In this document: positions 1-8,200 of the stretch, one piece after another
Numbering within the stretch: position 1 is the first letter of the stretch
Layout: each line of letters opens with the position of its first letter
Translations under genes and position numbers: made by a program
Assembly: GCF_041435495.1 (NCBI RefSeq)
Contig: NZ_CP108644.1
Location: 6,681,501 to 6,745,500, forward strand
Direction of reading: 5' to 3'
DNA: 64,000 nucleotides
DNA from: Streptomyces sp. NBC_01116
GTDB lineage: Bacteria > Actinomycetota > Actinomycetes > Streptomycetales > Streptomycetaceae
Notes under the pieces: model-generated
What the model was told of the DNA's origin: nothing
The model's database searches: none
Seen by the model: the letters and a program-made list of their open reading frames with translations, nothing else

Positions 1-1
1 G

Positions 2-658
2 CTGACCGCTCGCAGGGAGGACCGGCTCGCCGCGCTGGTCCACGAACTCAGGGGCAAGGGAGCCGAAGCCGCGTACGTCGTGAGCGACGTCACGACGGGC
101 GAAGGGGCCGCCGCTGCGGTCGATCTCGCTCTGTCGGAGTTCGGCCGGCTCGACGCGGCGTTCAACAACGCGGGAATCGGCGGCGACCGAACGCCCCTCC
201 ACCTGATGACGGACGACGTCTACGACAGCATCATGGACGTGAACGTGCGTGGCGTCTTCAACTGCCTGCGCGCCGAGATAGCCGCGATGCTGCCGGGCGG
301 TGGCGGGACCATCGTCAACAACAGCAGTGTGGGCGGCCTCGTCGCGATCCCGACCGCCGCCCCCTACATCGCTTCGAAGCACGCGGTCGTGGGCCTCACC
401 CGCGCTGCGGCGGACGAGTACGCCAAGCAGGGGATACGGGTGAACGCCGTCGCCCCGGGGACCACGCGCAGCGAGATCACCGCGGACTGGTTCGGCCGCA
501 ACCCCGGCCTGGAGGAGCTGGTCAACTCCATGACTCCCCAGGGGCGTACGGCCGAACCGGAAGAGGTCGCCGCCGCTGCCGCGTGGCTGCTGAGCGACCG
601 GTGCCCCTTCCTCACCGGAACGGTGCTGCCGGTGGACGGAGGCTTCGTCAACCAGTGA
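2..658 (+). CDS. SDR family oxidoreductase, 5' end outside window
   Basis: The reading frame is open from base 2, so the N-terminus (including the Gly-rich NAD(P)-binding motif) lies upstream of the window. Visible SDR hallmarks are the NNAG motif near base 165, the catalytic Ser in NNSSVGG near base 320 and the catalytic Tyr/Lys in APYIASKHA near base 365. The C-terminal LPVDGG is typical of FabG/glucose-dehydrogenase-like classical SDRs. A GTG at base 80 is in frame, but coding-quality SDR sequence continues upstream of it, so it is not the start. The gene converges on the AfsA-like gene and overlaps its 3' end by 11 bp. Substrate unknown: it could serve butyrolactone reduction, the sugar pathway (a 4-ketoreductase is otherwise missing) or something unrelated. 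Confidence 0.85.
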   Translation: MTARREDRLAALVHELRGKGAEAAYVVSDVTTGEGAAAAVDLALSEFGRLDAAFNNAGIGGDRTPLHLMTDDVYDSIMDVNVRGVFNCLRAEIAAMLPGGGGTIVNNSSVGGLVAIPTAAPYIASKHAVVGLTRAAADEYAKQGIRVNAVAPGTTRSEITADWFGRNPGLEELVNSMTPQGRTAEPEEVAAAAAWLLSDRCPFLTGTVLPVDGGFVNQ

Positions 659-1613
659 GTCCGTCATGCGGCGCCGGCCGGCCGGCCGGGCGTCCGCGGT
701 CGGCGCCGCCGTTCCGTTCCGGGTGCAGAATGTCGGCGTGGAACTTGGTGACGCCGCCCTGGACGCCGCTGACGCGCACGGTGGAGCGGGAGCCCGGCGC
801 GGACCGCAACGTGGCTTCCAGCCAGCAGGGTTCGTCGAACTCGACGTAGTGCAGGTAGGAGACGGACACCCGTGAGGGCATCACGGGGTCCGGCCCGAGC
901 ACGGCCCGCGCCACCTGGTCGGCGGCCTCCAGCAGAGCCAGTCCCGGTACGTGGTCGACCGGGTGGTCGAACAGGTGCAGGTCCCGCACATCGTTGCGGA
1001 GCTGCCAGCGACGGGGCCGCTCGGTCGCCGCGATGGCGACCTCGGTCTCCGAGCGCCGCCCGAGGAGGGACGGGGCCACCGGGGCGGGAAGGGGCCAGAC
1101 ACCCCAGTCCACGGTGGCGTGTTCGCCGCGCAGCCTTCGGTAGACGGCGGGGGAGACCCATCCGAACTCCGCCTCCGCCCGCGCGACGGTCACCTCGCCG
1201 TGGAGGATGCGGAATCGCATGTGCAGTGCCCTGCCGGCTCTGGTCACGTCCACCAGGACCCGCAGCGGTGTGGTCCGCGCCGGCGACGCCCGGAGTTCGG
1301 GGGACAGCGCGAACTCCAGTGAGTTGAGCAGCGTCTGGTGCGAGAGGGGCACGCCGTACTCGGCGTGCGCCAAGGTCAGGCCGCACTGCCGGACGGTCTG
1401 GGCGACCAGTCGCGGGTCGTAAGGGAGGGAGCAGGAAAGGGGCGGCCACCGGACCGACACGGCGAACAGGTCGGGCCCGATCTGGCCCCAGTTGGTCACC
1501 AGAACGGAATCCTGGTGATGAAGATGGGTGTAGGCGGCAAGTCGTGACGGGTCACCCGATGTGTGACCCCTGGAACTTTCCTGGTTCTTCGCAGTAGTGC
1601 TCACGTCGGACAC
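648..1613 (-). CDS. AfsA/ScbA-type gamma-butyrolactone signal synthase
   Basis: 321-aa member of the AfsA family, which condenses a beta-ketoacyl donor with dihydroxyacetone phosphate in the first step of GBL autoregulator synthesis. Two AfsA-type hot-dog repeats are recognisable. The diagnostic segment FDHPVDHVPGLALLEAADQ (around residues 215-235) is the conserved AfsA repeat motif, and a matching upstream half contains VPLSHQTLLNSLEF. The GTG start at 1613 has a G-rich stretch just upstream. It is divergent from the receptor gene at 1738 with about 125 bp between, which contains a putative receptor operator. This is the classic scbA/scbR arrangement, implying population-density control of the cluster. 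Assignment to the family is firm; the exact signal structure cannot be told. Confidence 0.92.
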   Translation of the reverse strand: MSDVSTTAKNQESSRGHTSGDPSRLAAYTHLHHQDSVLVTNWGQIGPDLFAVSVRWPPLSCSLPYDPRLVAQTVRQCGLTLAHAEYGVPLSHQTLLNSLEFALSPELRASPARTTPLRVLVDVTRAGRALHMRFRILHGEVTVARAEAEFGWVSPAVYRRLRGEHATVDWGVWPLPAPVAPSLLGRRSETEVAIAATERPRRWQLRNDVRDLHLFDHPVDHVPGLALLEAADQVARAVLGPDPVMPSRVSVSYLHYVEFDEPCWLEATLRSAPGSRSTVRVSGVQGGVTKFHADILHPERNGGADRGRPAGRPAPHDGLTG

Positions 1614-1653
1614 AAGCCCCCCGGACCTTGTCGATGCTTAAGCGGTGCGTCGT

Positions 1654-1679
1654 AAACTACCGGCCGACGGTCCGGTTTT
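1654..1679. promoter_or_regulatory. putative autoregulatory element (ARE) between GBL synthase and receptor genes
   Basis: Imperfect inverted repeat with half-sites AAACTACCGG (1654-1663) and TCCGGTTTT (1671-1679), in the divergent promoter region. AT-flanked ACCGG half-sites are characteristic of ArpA/ScbR-family operators. The same ACTACCG and TCCGGT elements recur upstream of the SARP gene at 3813-3825 with a shorter spacing. Assigned by eye. Confidence 0.55.
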
Positions 1680-1737
1680 CTTCGCACATCAGTGTGAGTT
1701 CAAGCACTGGTCAACAACGCACAAAGGGGGTAAAGAG

Positions 1738-2379
1738 TTGGCAATACAGGAGCGGGCGCTGCATACACGCAAAGTCATCCTGGAGGCCGCGGCGGAGCTT
1801 TTCAACGAACTCGGGTACGAGGCCACCACGATCGCCGCGCTCATCGATCGCCTGCCGGTGACAAGAGGCGGCGTGTACTTCCACTTCACTTCGAAGGCAT
1901 CTCTGGCGGAGGGCGTGCTCGCCGAAGCCGTCACCACCGAGGGCGTGGTCGAGCAGCAGTTCAAGCTGCAGGAGTGGGCGGACCTGGGGCTGCTGCTCGC
2001 CCACCGGATGCCCGCCGAGCCGATGCTCAGGGCCTCGATCCGGCTGGCCGTGGACCCGAACGCCCGACGCCTCTTCGGCACGCGCTGGCCCGACTGGATC
2101 AGGCTGGGCGAGGGGCTGTTGACCGAGGCGAAGGAGCGGGGGGAACTGCTGCCGCACGTCGTGCCGGCCGAGACCGCGAGGCTGCTGGTGGGCGCCTGGA
2201 CCGGCGTTCAGCTCGTCACCGAGTCCCTGCCGGGTCGAGGTCTGCCCCAGGAGGTGTCGAACCTCTACGCTCTGATCCTGCCGAGCATCGCCGCGCCGGG
2301 CGTCCTGGCCAGACTGGAGGTCTCGCCGTTCCGTGCGGAACGACTCCTCGCGGGAGCGCGGGCCCGGGCTGTCGACTGA
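1738..2379 (+). CDS. ArpA/ScbR-type gamma-butyrolactone receptor (TetR family repressor)
   Basis: I place the start at the TTG at 1738: it follows AAAGGGGG by 7 nt and gives LAIQERALHTRKVILEAA, which aligns with the ScbR/ArpA N-terminus. A longer in-frame ORF from 1645 has no family similarity upstream of this point. The 213-aa product has the TetR helix-turn-helix (IAALIDRLPVTRGGVYFHF, about residues 33-51) and a C-terminal ligand domain with the GBL-receptor features RASIRLAVD and the buried-Trp region RWPDWIRLGEG. Expected role: binds AREs, represses its own promoter, the divergent synthase and probably the SARP gene, and releases DNA when it binds a butyrolactone. Pseudo-receptors that bind antibiotics also exist in this family, but pairing with an AfsA gene favours a true receptor. 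Confidence 0.9.
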   Translation: MAIQERALHTRKVILEAAAELFNELGYEATTIAALIDRLPVTRGGVYFHFTSKASLAEGVLAEAVTTEGVVEQQFKLQEWADLGLLLAHRMPAEPMLRASIRLAVDPNARRLFGTRWPDWIRLGEGLLTEAKERGELLPHVVPAETARLLVGAWTGVQLVTESLPGRGLPQEVSNLYALILPSIAAPGVLARLEVSPFRAERLLAGARARAVD

Positions 2380-2393
2380 GTCCGAGGCCCCGT

Positions 2394-2576
2394 TCACCGG
2401 TCTCGTACGGTCGGCCGTAGGCGTACGATCCACCGGTTCGTCCGGGGATGCCCGGGTGGCGCCCGATCGATGAGGAGGGCGCCCTCGTCGTCCTCGATGG
2501 GTGCGATCGTCGCGCTCTCGGAGTCGTTGCCGGGCGTTCCGGGGGCGGGATGACGTATTTTCGCGAGCGTCGACAT
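2394..2576 (-). CDS. possible small ORF, hypothetical (60 aa)
   Basis: An ATG at 2576 opens a 60-codon frame with fairly high third-position GC that fills most of the 292-bp gap between the receptor and the IS701-like gene. The predicted peptide is polar, with no membrane segment and no motif I recognise. No Shine-Dalgarno sequence is visible upstream, so it may be a chance frame. Otherwise this gap holds only the leader of the downstream gene. Confidence 0.2.
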   Translation of the reverse strand: MSTLAKIRHPAPGTPGNDSESATIAPIEDDEGALLIDRAPPGHPRTNRWIVRLRPTVRDR

Positions 2577-2671
2577 GGAAACCGGACAGCCGTCATGATT
2601 TGGAGGACGGACAGGGGGCCGGCCCGCGCCGGGCGCCCCGCGGTCTATTGGGTAACGGGGGGCCTGGGGCT

Positions 2672-3793
2672 ATGAAGGGGTATCGCGACGTCCGGGCGCG
2701 GGCGGCATCCGGTCTCGGGCCGGATCTGTTCGACTCGATGCAGCGGAGTCGGCAGCGTGCCAACGCTGAGCGGTATGTGCGAGGGCTGTTGGTGGTGCCG
2801 GGGCGCAAGACGTTACGCAACATCGCCTCGCAGTTCGACGGCTTATCGGCCGAGCAGAACGTCCATCACTTCATCAGTGAGTCGCCCTGGGAGTGGATGC
2901 CGATACGGCGGTCGCTGGCGCGCCGGGTCCAGGGGATGCTGGAGCCCGAGGCCTGGGTGATCAATTCCACGGTCATCCCCAAGACGGGTTCGTACTCGGT
3001 CGGCGTGGATCCGCAGTACCACCCGCACACGGGGCGGAGCGTCAATGGGCAGCGGGTGGTGGGTAGCTGGATGGCCACCCCGCGGACCGCGGTCCCGGTC
3101 GACTGGCAGCTGTGCATCTCCGGCCGCTGGCTGGAGGACCCGCTGCGGACGCGGGTCGCCATTCCCGCCACCGTCACGGAGAGTTCCGTCGAGACGTGTG
3201 TGCGCGCGGCGGTGGCGCAGGCCGTGAGCATCGGAGGGCTGCCCGGCGGGCCCTTCGTCATCGACGCCGTGGAGGCGGACACGATGGCCTTGACCCGGTA
3301 CCTGCTGATGTCCGGAAATGTCTTCGTGGTGCGGGTGGCTCCCGAGACGCTTCTCCGGCTCGACCGGGCCGAACTTCCCCGGTACGGCGACCGGGAGCAG
3401 CCCGCGGGCGAGCTGGCCGCCGCGCTCACCCGGCTCCGTCGCCGGGTCAATTCGGCGGACGGCCCCATGCTCGCGGCGGCGATTCCCGTGGTGATGCCCC
3501 GGTCCTCCGGCGGCCGCAGGATGACGCTGGTGGCGGAGCGTGCCGAGGGCATGCCCGATCGCCTCTGGCTGACCAGCGCTCATACGCTGTCCGTCGCGTC
3601 GGTGTTGAGGCTCACCCGGCTGGTCGGCGTGGTGGCGCGGGGCTTCTCCACGACCTCGGAAGCCGTGGGGATGCTGGATTTCGCCGGGCGTTCCTACCCC
3701 GGCTGGCACCGGCACATGACCCTGGCCTCGGTGGCCCACATGGCTGCCGCGCTGAACGTGGAGGGTTCGCCCACCGAGGGCGGAGGGTCGTGA
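2672..3793 (+). CDS. IS701-family transposase-like protein, probably domesticated
   Basis: The 373-aa product starts at ATG 2672 and resembles IS701-type DDE proteins along most of its length: FISESPWEWMPIRRSLARR, then the core region with PKTGSYSVGV, then VPVDWQLCISGRW. In active relatives the core reads roughly WVIDDTGFPKKG, with the first catalytic Asp; here it is WVINSTVIPKTG, with Asn98-Ser99 at that position. No terminal inverted repeats or target duplications flank the gene, so it does not behave like an intact insertion sequence. It carries two TTA codons (2813-2815 and 2843-2845; residues 48 and 58), so translation would depend on the bldA tRNA. It sits between the GBL receptor and the SARP, and degenerate IS701-like genes are found beside antibiotic regulators in other streptomycetes. 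A DNA-binding or regulatory role is inference. Confidence 0.75.
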   Translation: MKGYRDVRARAASGLGPDLFDSMQRSRQRANAERYVRGLLVVPGRKTLRNIASQFDGLSAEQNVHHFISESPWEWMPIRRSLARRVQGMLEPEAWVINSTVIPKTGSYSVGVDPQYHPHTGRSVNGQRVVGSWMATPRTAVPVDWQLCISGRWLEDPLRTRVAIPATVTESSVETCVRAAVAQAVSIGGLPGGPFVIDAVEADTMALTRYLLMSGNVFVVRVAPETLLRLDRAELPRYGDREQPAGELAAALTRLRRRVNSADGPMLAAAIPVVMPRSSGGRRMTLVAERAEGMPDRLWLTSAHTLSVASVLRLTRLVGVVARGFSTTSEAVGMLDFAGRSYPGWHRHMTLASVAHMAAALNVEGSPTEGGGS

Positions 3794-3807
3794 AGCGACC
3801 CCGAAAA

Positions 3808-3830
3808 GCATACTACCGTCCGGTAACTTG
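3808..3830. promoter_or_regulatory. putative ARE upstream of SARP gene
   Basis: AGCATACTACCG followed directly by TCCGGTAACTTG forms an imperfect palindrome about 120 bp upstream of the SARP start. It shares ACTACCG and TCCGGT with the site at 1654-1679. A TTGACT hexamer (3828-3833) overlaps its right edge and could be a -35 element, so a bound receptor would block transcription. Assigned by eye. Confidence 0.5.
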
Positions 3831-3949
3831 ACTTTCTCTTGGATTGATCCGGGGGTGCGTGGCGGCTGCTCCTTAATGTTGAGGTCACGACCCGAATGGA
3901 ACCGAGCAGCGAAGTGGGCGCCGATCGCGCCGGAACAGGAGCGCAAACC

Positions 3950-4795
3950 GTGCAGTTCAACCTCATTGGCCCCTTCGAGATCGTCACCCACCGTAATGAA
4001 AAGTTCGCGCCGAAGGCTCCCAAGGTCTGCCAGATGCTCGCCGTGCTGGCGCTCCAGCCCCGGGAAGCGGTCTCCGCCAGCACGCTCATCCGCGAGCTGT
4101 GGGGCGAGAATCCACCAAGGGGAGCCGCGCGGACGCTCCAGACGCACGTCTATCACGCGCGGCGGATGCTCGACGACGCCCAAGTGGCCCTCCCGGGCCG
4201 CGCACTCCTGACAACGATGGCTCCGGGGTACCGCCTGGACATCGCCGACGACGAGGTCGACGTCCGTTCGTTCGAGGGATCCGTCAGGAAGGCCCATCAG
4301 GAGCTGGAGGGCGGGGCGCCCGAGCGTGCCGCGGATCAGCTCGACCGCGCTCTCGCGCTGTGGCGCGGCCCGGTCCTGGACAACATCCCGGTGGGCGGAG
4401 TTCTCACCGGCCACGCGGTTCACCTGGAGGAGCTGAGGCTCCACGCGCTCGAACTGCGCGTGGAGACCGAGATGAGGCTCGGGCGCCATCGTGAGTTTCT
4501 GCCCGAGCTGCGTGCCCTGGTGCACGAGTACCCACTGCACGAGTGGTTCCACGGCCAGCTCATCTCGGCCCTGCACCGGTCGGGTCGCAGGGGCGAGGCG
4601 TTGCAGGCCTATCAGAATCTCTACCGCATCCTGAATCGCGATCTGGGACTTGAGCCGTCCCCCGAACTCCAGCTGCTCCAGTCCCAGATCCTCAATTCGA
4701 GCCCCGGGAGATATCCCCGGCGGATCCGCCGACGTGACGAGGTCAGGTCCGGTTACGTGGTCACATCTCTCTGGGCCGCGGCAGACGCCGGCTAA
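3950..4795 (+). CDS. SARP family pathway-specific transcriptional activator
   Basis: The GTG at 3950 is preferred: an ACAGGAG box ends 9 nt upstream, and the product (M)QFNLIGPFEIV begins exactly where SARPs usually do. An upstream ATG at 3896 is in frame but adds 18 atypical residues. The 281-aa protein has an N-terminal OmpR-like winged helix (about 1-95; PKAPKVCQMLAVLAL, then TLQTHVYHARRML) and a bacterial transcriptional activation domain (about 100-250; VDVRSFEGSVRKA through HRSGRRGEALQAYQNLYRIL). It lacks the ATPase domain of large SARPs. Likely target: the PKS1 promoter region just downstream and other cluster promoters. An ARE-like site lies upstream. Its TAA stop lies inside the terminal repeat of the adjacent MITE-like element. 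Confidence 0.92.
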   Translation: MQFNLIGPFEIVTHRNEKFAPKAPKVCQMLAVLALQPREAVSASTLIRELWGENPPRGAARTLQTHVYHARRMLDDAQVALPGRALLTTMAPGYRLDIADDEVDVRSFEGSVRKAHQELEGGAPERAADQLDRALALWRGPVLDNIPVGGVLTGHAVHLEELRLHALELRVETEMRLGRHREFLPELRALVHEYPLHEWFHGQLISALHRSGRRGEALQAYQNLYRILNRDLGLEPSPELQLLQSQILNSSPGRYPRRIRRRDEVRSGYVVTSLWAAADAG

Positions 4796-4959
4796 GGGCT
4801 GTCCCGTAATCCCTGGCGGGCGCGCGACGACAGCTACGGCACCTCGCCGCGTTGTCGGAACATCCCCATACATCCAGTATGCGGACGCCCCTCCGCCTTG
4901 CGATGCACCGCATCTGACGCCGCACGCTGATCCACCAGGGCTTACGGGACAGCCCTTAG
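4792..4959. mobile_element. MITE-like element with 25-bp terminal inverted repeats
   Basis: The segment is bounded by CTAAGGGCTGTCCCGTAA at 4792 and its complement TTACGGGACAGCCCTTAG ending at 4959. The terminal repeats match over 25 bp with one mismatch. Counting the outermost TA as target duplication suggests an IS630/Tc1-type element; a related IS5-type origin is possible. At 168 bp with no ORF it is non-autonomous. Its left end supplies the SARP stop codon. Lone copies of the terminal motif occur at 39287-39299 and 55094-55108. Confidence 0.75.
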
Positions 4960-5227
4960 GCAGGAGCGCGCGGGTCGGTGAGCGTCGGTCGACCGCATCC
5001 GCCGGGTCAGCGGCCGACGGTGCTGTCGCGCAGCGCGACCTGTGGGGAAACATAGGATGAAACAACGCGGCACGGTCAACCTCGGGACCATCATCCGGTA
5101 ATGCGGCATGAGTTCCGACATCGCACTTTATGGGTTACCAGTAGATGACCGTCGCGCACGGACACCACTTTAGGCTCACCTTTCTGCATGGTTTTCCAGG
5201 TCATTCAGGAAGGGCGATCCGCGCGCG
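4960..5227 (+). promoter_or_regulatory. PKS1 leader/promoter region
   Basis: No gene is evident in these 268 bp. The region is somewhat AT-richer than its surroundings, with CACTTTATG near 5121 a conceivable -10 region. GGAAGG ends 14 nt before the PKS1 ATG. I looked for SARP-type heptamer direct repeats at 11-bp spacing and found none convincing. Confidence 0.4.
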
Positions 5228-8200
5228 ATGAAGAGCAACCACAATTCAGTTGAGGTCGGAGCGCAGCGCGAACGGGAAGAGGGCATCGCCGTCATCGGCA
5301 TGGCCTGCCGACTGCCCGGGGCGGCCGGACCGGATTCCTTCTGGGAACTCCTCCGCAGCGGTTCCGACGCCATCACCGACGCGCCCGCCGACCGGTGGGA
5401 CGAGTCGGAGCCCCCAGCGGGAAACAGCGCCGTTCGCCGGGGTGGATTCCTCGACGGCCCGGGCGACTTCGACGCCGCCTTCTTCGGCGTGTCCCCGCGC
5501 GAGGCGGCCGCGATGGACCCTCAGCAGCGGATCGTCCTGGAACTGGCCTGGGCGGCGCTGGAGGACGCGTCGATCGTCCCGGAACAGCTGCGCGACACCC
5601 GGACCGCCGTCCTCGTGGGGGCGCTGCGCGACGACTACGCGGGCCTGGTCAACCAGTACGGCGACGGTGCCGTCACGCAGCACAGCATGACCGGACTCAG
5701 CCGCGGCATCATCGCCAACCGGGTCTCCTACCACCTGGGTCTGCGCGGCCCCAGCCTCACGGTGGACACCGCCCAGTCCTCCTCCCTGGTCGCGGTTCAC
5801 CTGGCCGCCGAGTCCCTCCGGTCCGGGGAGTCGACCCTGGCCATCGCCGCCGGCGTGCACCTCAACCTGCTGTCCGGGAGCGCCGTCGTCGAGGAGCGGT
5901 TCGGCGGACTCTCGCCGGACGGCACCACCTACACCTTCGACAGCCGGGCCAACGGTTTCGTCCGCGGCGAGGGCGCCGGCGTCGTCGTCCTCAAACCCCT
6001 CTCCGCCGCCGTCGCCGACGGCGACCGCATCCACGGTGTCATCCGCGGCAGCGCCGTCAACAACGACGGCGCGACGGCCGGGCTCACCGTGCCCGGCGTC
6101 CAGGCGCAGCGCCAGGTGCTGACCGAGGCGTACGCGAAAGCCCGGGTCCACCCCTCCGAGGTGCAGTACGTCGAGCTCCACGGAACGGGGACTCCTGTCG
6201 GCGACCCGGTGGAGGCCGCCGCGCTGGGCGCGGTGCTCGGCGCCTCCCGGAGCGCGGACGATCCGCTGCTCGTCGGCTCGGCCAAGACCAACGTGGGCCA
6301 CCTCGAAGGCGCTGCCGGTATGGTCGGCCTGCTCAAGGGGCTCCTCAGCCTCACTCACCGCGAGATCCCCGCCAGCCTCAACTTCCGGACACCGAACCCG
6401 GCCATCCCGCTGGACGAACTCGGCCTCTCCGTGCCGGTCGGGCCCACCCCGTGGCCGCACCCGGACCGCCCGCTGGTGGCGGGCGTCAGCTCGTTCGGCA
6501 TGGGCGGGACCAACTGCCACGTCGTCCTCGGCGAGGCCCCCGCGGCCGAGTCCGGGCCGCGGACCCCGTCCCGGGGCACTGTGCCGGGCGGGGTGCCGTG
6601 GCTGGTCTCCGGGCGTGGAGCCGCGGCCCTGCGTGCCCAGGCCGCCGCGCTGGAGGACTTCACGGCCGTACGCAGGGACGACCCCGTCGATGTCGGATGG
6701 TCCCTGCACACCACCCGTACGGCCTTCGACGACCGAGCCGTCGTCCTCGGATCGCACCCGGAGGAACTGCGTTCCGGCCTGAGGGCGCTCGCCGCCGGGA
6801 CGCAGGCACCGGGTCTCGTACGCGGAAGGGTCCAGCAGGGCGGTCTCGCCTTCCTGTTCACCGGGCAGGGGGCCCAGCGCGCCGGCATGGGCCGCGGTCT
6901 GTACGAGGCGCACCCGGTCTTCGCCGAGGCCTTCGACGCCCTGTGCGCCGCCTTCGAACCGCACCTGGACCGGCCGCTGGCCGAGGTGATGTCCACCGGT
7001 ACCGATCTGGAGCGGACGGGATACGCCCAGCCGGCCCTGTTCACCCTGGAGGTGGCGCTGTTCCGGCTGCTCGCGTCGTGGGGGCTACGTCCCGACGCCG
7101 TCGCGGGACACTCGATCGGTGAGATCTCGGCCGCCCACGTCGCCGGGATCATCCCGCTCGACGACGCCGTGACACTGGTGGCCGAGCGGGCCCGTCTGAT
7201 GGAAGCGCTGCCGGAAGGCGGCGCGATGGCCGCGGTGCGGGCGCCGGAAGGCGCGGTGGCGGACCTGCTCGCCGGCCGTGAGGGAGAACTCGCGCTCGCC
7301 GCGGTCAACAGCCCCGATTCGGTGGTCCTCTCCGGTACCGAGCGCGCCGTCGCGGAGGCGATGGGAATCCTGGCCGAACGCGGCCACGAGGCCCGCCGGC
7401 TGACGGTCAGCCATGCCTTCCACTCGCCCCTCATGGACCCGGTCGCGGACGACTTCCGCCGGGTGGCCGAGGGCTTGACCTACCGGACGGGCGACTTCCC
7501 GGTCGTCTCCACCCTGACGGGGAGGGTGGCCGAGGGCGAGGACCTGCGGAGCGCCTCCTACTGGGCCGGCCAGCTCCGCGGCACCGTCCGCTTCGCCGAC
7601 GCCGTGAAGACGCTGACCGACCTGGGCGTCACCACCTTCCTGGAGATCGGCCCCGACGGGGTGCTCTCGGCGCTGGCCGACGCCGTGACCGACGGCTCCG
7701 CCACCGCCGTACCCGCCCTGCGCAGGGAGCGCGACGAGGCGCGGACGCTGGCGACGGCCCTGGCCGCGCTGCACGTCCGGGGCGTGGACGTGGACTGGGG
7801 CCCGCTGTTCCCGGCCGGGGCCCGCCGGGTGCCGACGCCGACGTACGCCTTCCAGCGCACGCGCCACTGGATCGACGTACGGCCCGGCGCCCGGCGCCCG
7901 GCGCCGCCCGTCCTCCCCGCGCCCCGGCACGACGTCCGGAGCCCGGATTCCGACAACGGGGGCGGGGTGCTCCCCGGCTCGGCTCCCGAGCTGGTCACCG
8001 GGCTCGTCGCCGCCGTCCTGGAATACGGTCCACAGCAGCGCGTGGACCACCGGCTTCCCTTCAGGGAGCTCGGCTTCGACTCCTTGATGTCGGTCGAACT
8101 GCGCGACCGCCTCGCCGAGGCCACCGGCCTGCGGCTGCCCAGCGGCCTGATCTTCGACCACCCCACCCCCGCCGCGCTCATCGCCTACACACGGGCGGCG

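Noticed and set aside
2672..3793. Active insertion sequence of the IS701 family
   Set aside because: No flanking inverted repeats or target duplication could be found, and the first catalytic acidic residues are replaced.
5228..6530. First KS of PKS1 as a broken extension KS
   Set aside because: Cys-to-Gln at this exact position is the established KSQ signature of decarboxylating loading modules, not random decay.
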